Assembly (NCBI GenBank): GCA_040752195.1
Contig: JBFMFC010000009.1
Span: 26,202 to 90,201, forward strand
Length of the DNA: 64,000 nt
Direction of reading: 5' to 3'
Source of the DNA: DSNY01 sp040752195
GTDB taxonomy: Bacteria > Pseudomonadota > Gammaproteobacteria > Burkholderiales > Burkholderiaceae_F
A program made the position numbers and the translations under genes. This document shows positions 61,494-64,000 of the stretch, in pieces. Position 1 is the first letter of the stretch; each line of letters starts with the position of its first letter. The notes beneath the pieces are model-generated. The model did not search any database. It was not told the DNA's origin and saw nothing but the letters and a program-made list of their open reading frames with translations.

Positions 61494-62174
61494 ATGCTCG
61501 CCGAGACCCTCGAACAGGCGCTGAGCGCAACCCGCTGGGGCGCGGCGCTGGCGCCCGACCAGCTCGCCCGCGTCGCCGCCGAATCGGTCGAAGTCGTCGT
61601 TCCGGCCGGCGGCTACGTCTGCCGCACCGGCGAGCCGGTCGATGCCTGGCTCGGTGTGCTCGACGGGCTGGTCAAGATGATGATCTCCACACCGAGCGGG
61701 CGCGCGTCGACCTTCACCGGGATCCCCGCCGGCGGCTGGTTCGGCGAGGGCAGCCTGCTGAAAACCGAGGCGCGCCGCTACGACGTCGTCGCGCTGCGCG
61801 AATCGCGCATCGCGCGCGTGCCGCGCCGGACCTTCGAGTGGCTGCTGAACACGAGCATCCCGTTCAACCGCTTCCTGCTCGTGCAACTGAACGAGCGGCT
61901 CGGCCAGTTCATCGGCATGCTCGAAGCGCAGCGCCTGCACGATCCCGACGGTTGCGTGGCGCGCTGCGTGGCCGGCCTGTTCAACCCGATCCTGTACCCC
62001 GGCATCGGCAAGAAGCTCGAGGTGTCGCAGGAGGAGATCGGCTATCTCGCCGGCATCTCGCGCCAGCGCGTCAACCAGGCGCTGCAGACGCTGCAGCAGG
62101 CCGGGCTGATCCGGGTCGAGTACGGCGCGATCGTCATCGAGGACCTCGCCGGGTTGCGCAGCTACGGCGCCTGA
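61494..62174 (+). CDS. Crp/Fnr-family transcription regulator
   Basis: A 226-aa regulator. N-terminal cyclic-nucleotide-binding-like barrel (VVVPAGGYVCRTGEPVDAWLGVLDGLVKM; GGWFGEGSLLKTEARRYDVVAL), a long dimer helix, then the HTH VSQEEIGYLAGISRQRVNQALQTLQQAGLI. No Cys cluster for Fe-S. It is divergent from the acyl-CoA synthetase/Liv operon across 185 bases and is the natural candidate for its control; effector unknown. Confidence 0.9.
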   Translation: MLAETLEQALSATRWGAALAPDQLARVAAESVEVVVPAGGYVCRTGEPVDAWLGVLDGLVKMMISTPSGRASTFTGIPAGGWFGEGSLLKTEARRYDVVALRESRIARVPRRTFEWLLNTSIPFNRFLLVQLNERLGQFIGMLEAQRLHDPDGCVARCVAGLFNPILYPGIGKKLEVSQEEIGYLAGISRQRVNQALQTLQQAGLIRVEYGAIVIEDLAGLRSYGA

Positions 62175-62199
62175 CTCCCCATCCGACGCCGCGCCGCCC

Positions 62200-62688
62200 A
62201 TGTTCGACCGCGACTTCTGGGAACTCGCCAGCTACATCGTCACCGTGATCGGCCTGCCGCTGGCGATCGCGACCTTCATCTTCGAGCAGCGCAAGGAGCG
62301 CGCCAACGAGGAGGACGAGGTCTACCAGTTGCTGTCGAACGCCTACAACGACTTCCTTAAAGTCGTGATCGACAACCCCGACCTGCGGCTGCGATCGAAG
62401 GAAACGACGCCGGACCTGACGCCCGAGCAGCGCGAACGGATGCTGGCGATCTTCGACATGCTGATCGCGCTGTTCGAGCGCGCCTATCTCACGGCCTGGT
62501 CGCCCGACATGACGCCGGCGCAGGCGCGCCGCTGGAACTCGTGGGAGGACTTCATGCGCGAATGGATCCGCCGCGACGACTTTTACTACCGCTTGCCCGA
62601 ATTGCTGAAGGGCGAGGACCCGGAGTTCGCCGAGTATCTGCGGCGGCTCGCCGCCGAAGAGCGCGGCACGCCGATCGTTTCGCCCTGA
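62200..62688 (+). CDS. Hypothetical membrane-anchored protein
   Basis: A 162-aa protein with one N-terminal helix (SYIVTVIGLPLAIATFIFEQ, about residues 11-30) and a charged, helical cytosolic part containing YQLLSNAYNDFLKVVIDNPDLRL and WNSWEDFMREWIRRDDFYYRLPELL. I do not know a named family. It lies 25 bases after the Crp-family gene and 9 before an aldo/keto reductase gene. Confidence 0.6.
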   Translation: MFDRDFWELASYIVTVIGLPLAIATFIFEQRKERANEEDEVYQLLSNAYNDFLKVVIDNPDLRLRSKETTPDLTPEQRERMLAIFDMLIALFERAYLTAWSPDMTPAQARRWNSWEDFMREWIRRDDFYYRLPELLKGEDPEFAEYLRRLAAEERGTPIVSP

Positions 62689-62697
62689 GCGCGCCCG

Positions 62698-63552
62698 ATG
62701 CACACGGTCCGGCTTCCCGACGGCACCGCGGTCCCCGCGCTCGGGCTTGGCACATGGCGCATGGGCGAGTCCGCGCGCACGCGCCGCGCCGAGATCGCCG
62801 CCGTGCGGCGCGCGCTCGAGATCGGCTACCGGCTGATCGATACGGCCGAGATGTACGGCGAAGGCGGCGCCGAAGAAGTGATCGGCGCGGCGCTGCGGGA
62901 CGCGATCGCCGCGGGCGACGTGCGGCGCGAAGACGTGTTCATCGTCAGCAAGGTCTATCCGCACAACGCGAGCCGGACCGGCGTGCCGGCCGCGTGCGAG
63001 CGCAGCCTGCGCCGGCTCGGACTCGATCGCATCGATCTGTACCTGCTGCACTGGCGCGGCAGCGTCCCGCTGGCGCAGACCGTCGCCGCGTTCGAAGCAC
63101 TGAAGGAGCGCGGGCTGATCCGCCACTGGGGCGTCAGCAACTTCGACGTCGACGACCTGAAGGCGCTGGTGCGCGTGACGGGCGGGTCGCACTGCGCGGC
63201 GAACCAGATCTACTACTCGGTCTCGCAGCGCGGCGCGGAGTTCGAGCTGCTGCCGTGGCTGCGCGAGCGGCGCATCCCCGTGATGGCGTACAGCCCGATC
63301 GACCAGGGTGCGGCCGCCCGCGACGCGACGCTGAAAGCCGTCGGTGCGCGGCACGGCGCGAGCGCCGCGCAGATCGCGCTCGCCTGGGTGCTGCGGCAGC
63401 CCGACGTCATCGCGATTCCGAAGGCCGTGCGCGATGCGCATCTGCGCGAAAACTGGGCCGCGGCGTCGATCCACCTGACGCCGCAGGACCTCGCGGACAT
63501 CGATCGCCGCTTTCCGCCGCCGACGCGCAAGACGCCGCTTGCGATGGCCTGA
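62698..63552 (+). CDS. Aldo/keto reductase
   Basis: A 284-aa AKR of the DkgA-like group. GLGTWRMGE, IDTAEMYGEGGAE (catalytic Asp and Tyr), FIVSKVYPHNAS (Lys), LYLLHWRGS (His) and the NADP-binding IPKAVRDAHLREN are all present. Reduces aldehydes or ketones with NADPH; the natural substrate is not determined. It may be cotranscribed with the two upstream genes. Confidence 0.9.
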   Translation: MHTVRLPDGTAVPALGLGTWRMGESARTRRAEIAAVRRALEIGYRLIDTAEMYGEGGAEEVIGAALRDAIAAGDVRREDVFIVSKVYPHNASRTGVPAACERSLRRLGLDRIDLYLLHWRGSVPLAQTVAAFEALKERGLIRHWGVSNFDVDDLKALVRVTGGSHCAANQIYYSVSQRGAEFELLPWLRERRIPVMAYSPIDQGAAARDATLKAVGARHGASAAQIALAWVLRQPDVIAIPKAVRDAHLRENWAAASIHLTPQDLADIDRRFPPPTRKTPLAMA

Positions 63553-63934
63553 CCGTATCGCACGAAGCGACCCCAAGGCCGTCGCTGGTCCCTGCCGCTT
63601 CGCCCGGACATTTCACGAGGTCGCCCCCACGTGCGTGAATTGCGTCCCGGTGAATCGGCGCGTTCAGCCCGCGGACTGCCGAGCCGACTTTGGATCGCCG
63701 GGGCTACGCGGGTATGCGCGGCGCCGGGCCGGACATCTTGCGCTCAAGTGCTCGCGAACGCCTGTGGACATTCGACTGCGCCGCTCTCGCGCAACCTGGC
63801 TCGCCCCGACATCCGCGCAACTGCCGCGTCCCCCGTGAAACATCCGGGCTAGCCAGCTCGCGGTAAGCCCGTGCGCCGTCGCCGGCGTTGACTGCGGCAG
63901 CATGGCAGTCATCGATTCACGCAGGAGACGCACG
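63553..63934. other. Gap of about 380 bases, no gene seen
   Basis: GC-rich with no convincing ORF, RNA gene or strong hairpin. GCAGGAGACGCACG just before 63935 is a ribosome binding site for the next gene. Confidence 0.4.
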
Positions 63935-64000
63935 ATGCAGGACACGACGAACCCGATCCCCGCACCGGCGCGGCGCGCGCCGCATCCGCTGTTCCTGATC
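63935..64000 (+). CDS. Partial CDS at window end
   Basis: ATG 63935 with AGGAG about 9 bases upstream opens a frame reading MQDTTNPIPAPARRAPHPLFLI to the window edge. Pro/Ala/Arg-rich start followed by hydrophobic residues suggests a membrane protein. Not identifiable from 22 residues. Confidence 0.4.
   Translation, partial: MQDTTNPIPAPARRAPHPLFLI

Overview
The window is very GC-rich bacterial chromosome, densely packed, with GTG starts and ATGA/GTGA overlaps. Its gene content (AceK, an ivd/mcc/HMG-CoA lyase leucine route, a branched-chain-amino-acid-type ABC cassette with acyl-CoA ligases, DUF1289, DUF3455 and a DsrS-like protein) points to a betaproteobacterium, probably of the Burkholderiales or a related group. 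No rRNA, tRNA, CRISPR array or transposase was seen.

Layout. 1-7134 (minus): an ECF sigma factor and a TPR Ser/Thr kinase, followed by three exported proteins (NHL propeller, rhodanese, delta-60 repeat). 7234-8931: a hotdog thioesterase and isovaleryl-CoA dehydrogenase behind a LiuR-like palindrome. 9028-12530: a four-gene MoxR / VWA-metallopeptidase-like / DsrS-like / small-protein operon. 12710-21225: metabolic genes (LysE exporter, AceK, thiolase, SDR, RidA, acyl-CoA dehydrogenase, DapB-like, methyltransferase). About 21226-25445: an A/T-richer accessory island with an ART-like DUF7002 gene, an ImmA/IrrE-macrodomain fusion, and a P-loop kinase fused to a PurA/PurZ-like synthetase whose catalytic Asp is Ser. 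25446-26740: a ParD/ParE-type toxin-antitoxin pair between two copies of the 3' end of a DUF2207 gene. 26534-30705: DUF2207, LemA, two glutathione-related proteins, DinB. 30733-40530: gamma-glutamyltransferase, divergent from the methylcrotonyl-CoA carboxylase operon. 40661-43807: two lipoproteins. 43911-52306: HMG-CoA lyase and assorted genes. 52355-61308 (minus): an eight-gene acyl-CoA-synthetase plus Liv-type ABC transporter operon, divergent from a Crp/Fnr regulator at 61494. 61494-63552: regulator, hypothetical protein and aldo/keto reductase.

How genes work together. Leucine catabolism is nearly complete but dispersed: ivd (7.8 kb), mccB/liuC/mccA (32.9-39.6 kb) and HMG-CoA lyase (43.9 kb), with a thiolase at 15.4 kb able to finish the route. 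The first two units share a near-identical palindrome (7234-7249; 32821-32836), suggesting one regulator. The sigma factor lacks the acidic residues usual in region 2.2 and sits beside a Ser/Thr kinase, as in ECF43-type pairs whose sigma factor is activated by phosphorylation. A spaced motif recurs upstream of the kinase, NHL and rhodanese genes.

The most novel part is the 21.6-25.2 kb island: an ADP-ribosyltransferase-like gene converges on a two-gene operon with a macrodomain (the fold that reverses or reads ADP-ribosylation) and a purine-nucleotide synthetase resembling the phage 2-aminoadenine enzyme PurZ at its active site. A toxin/antitoxin or anti-phage role is inference.
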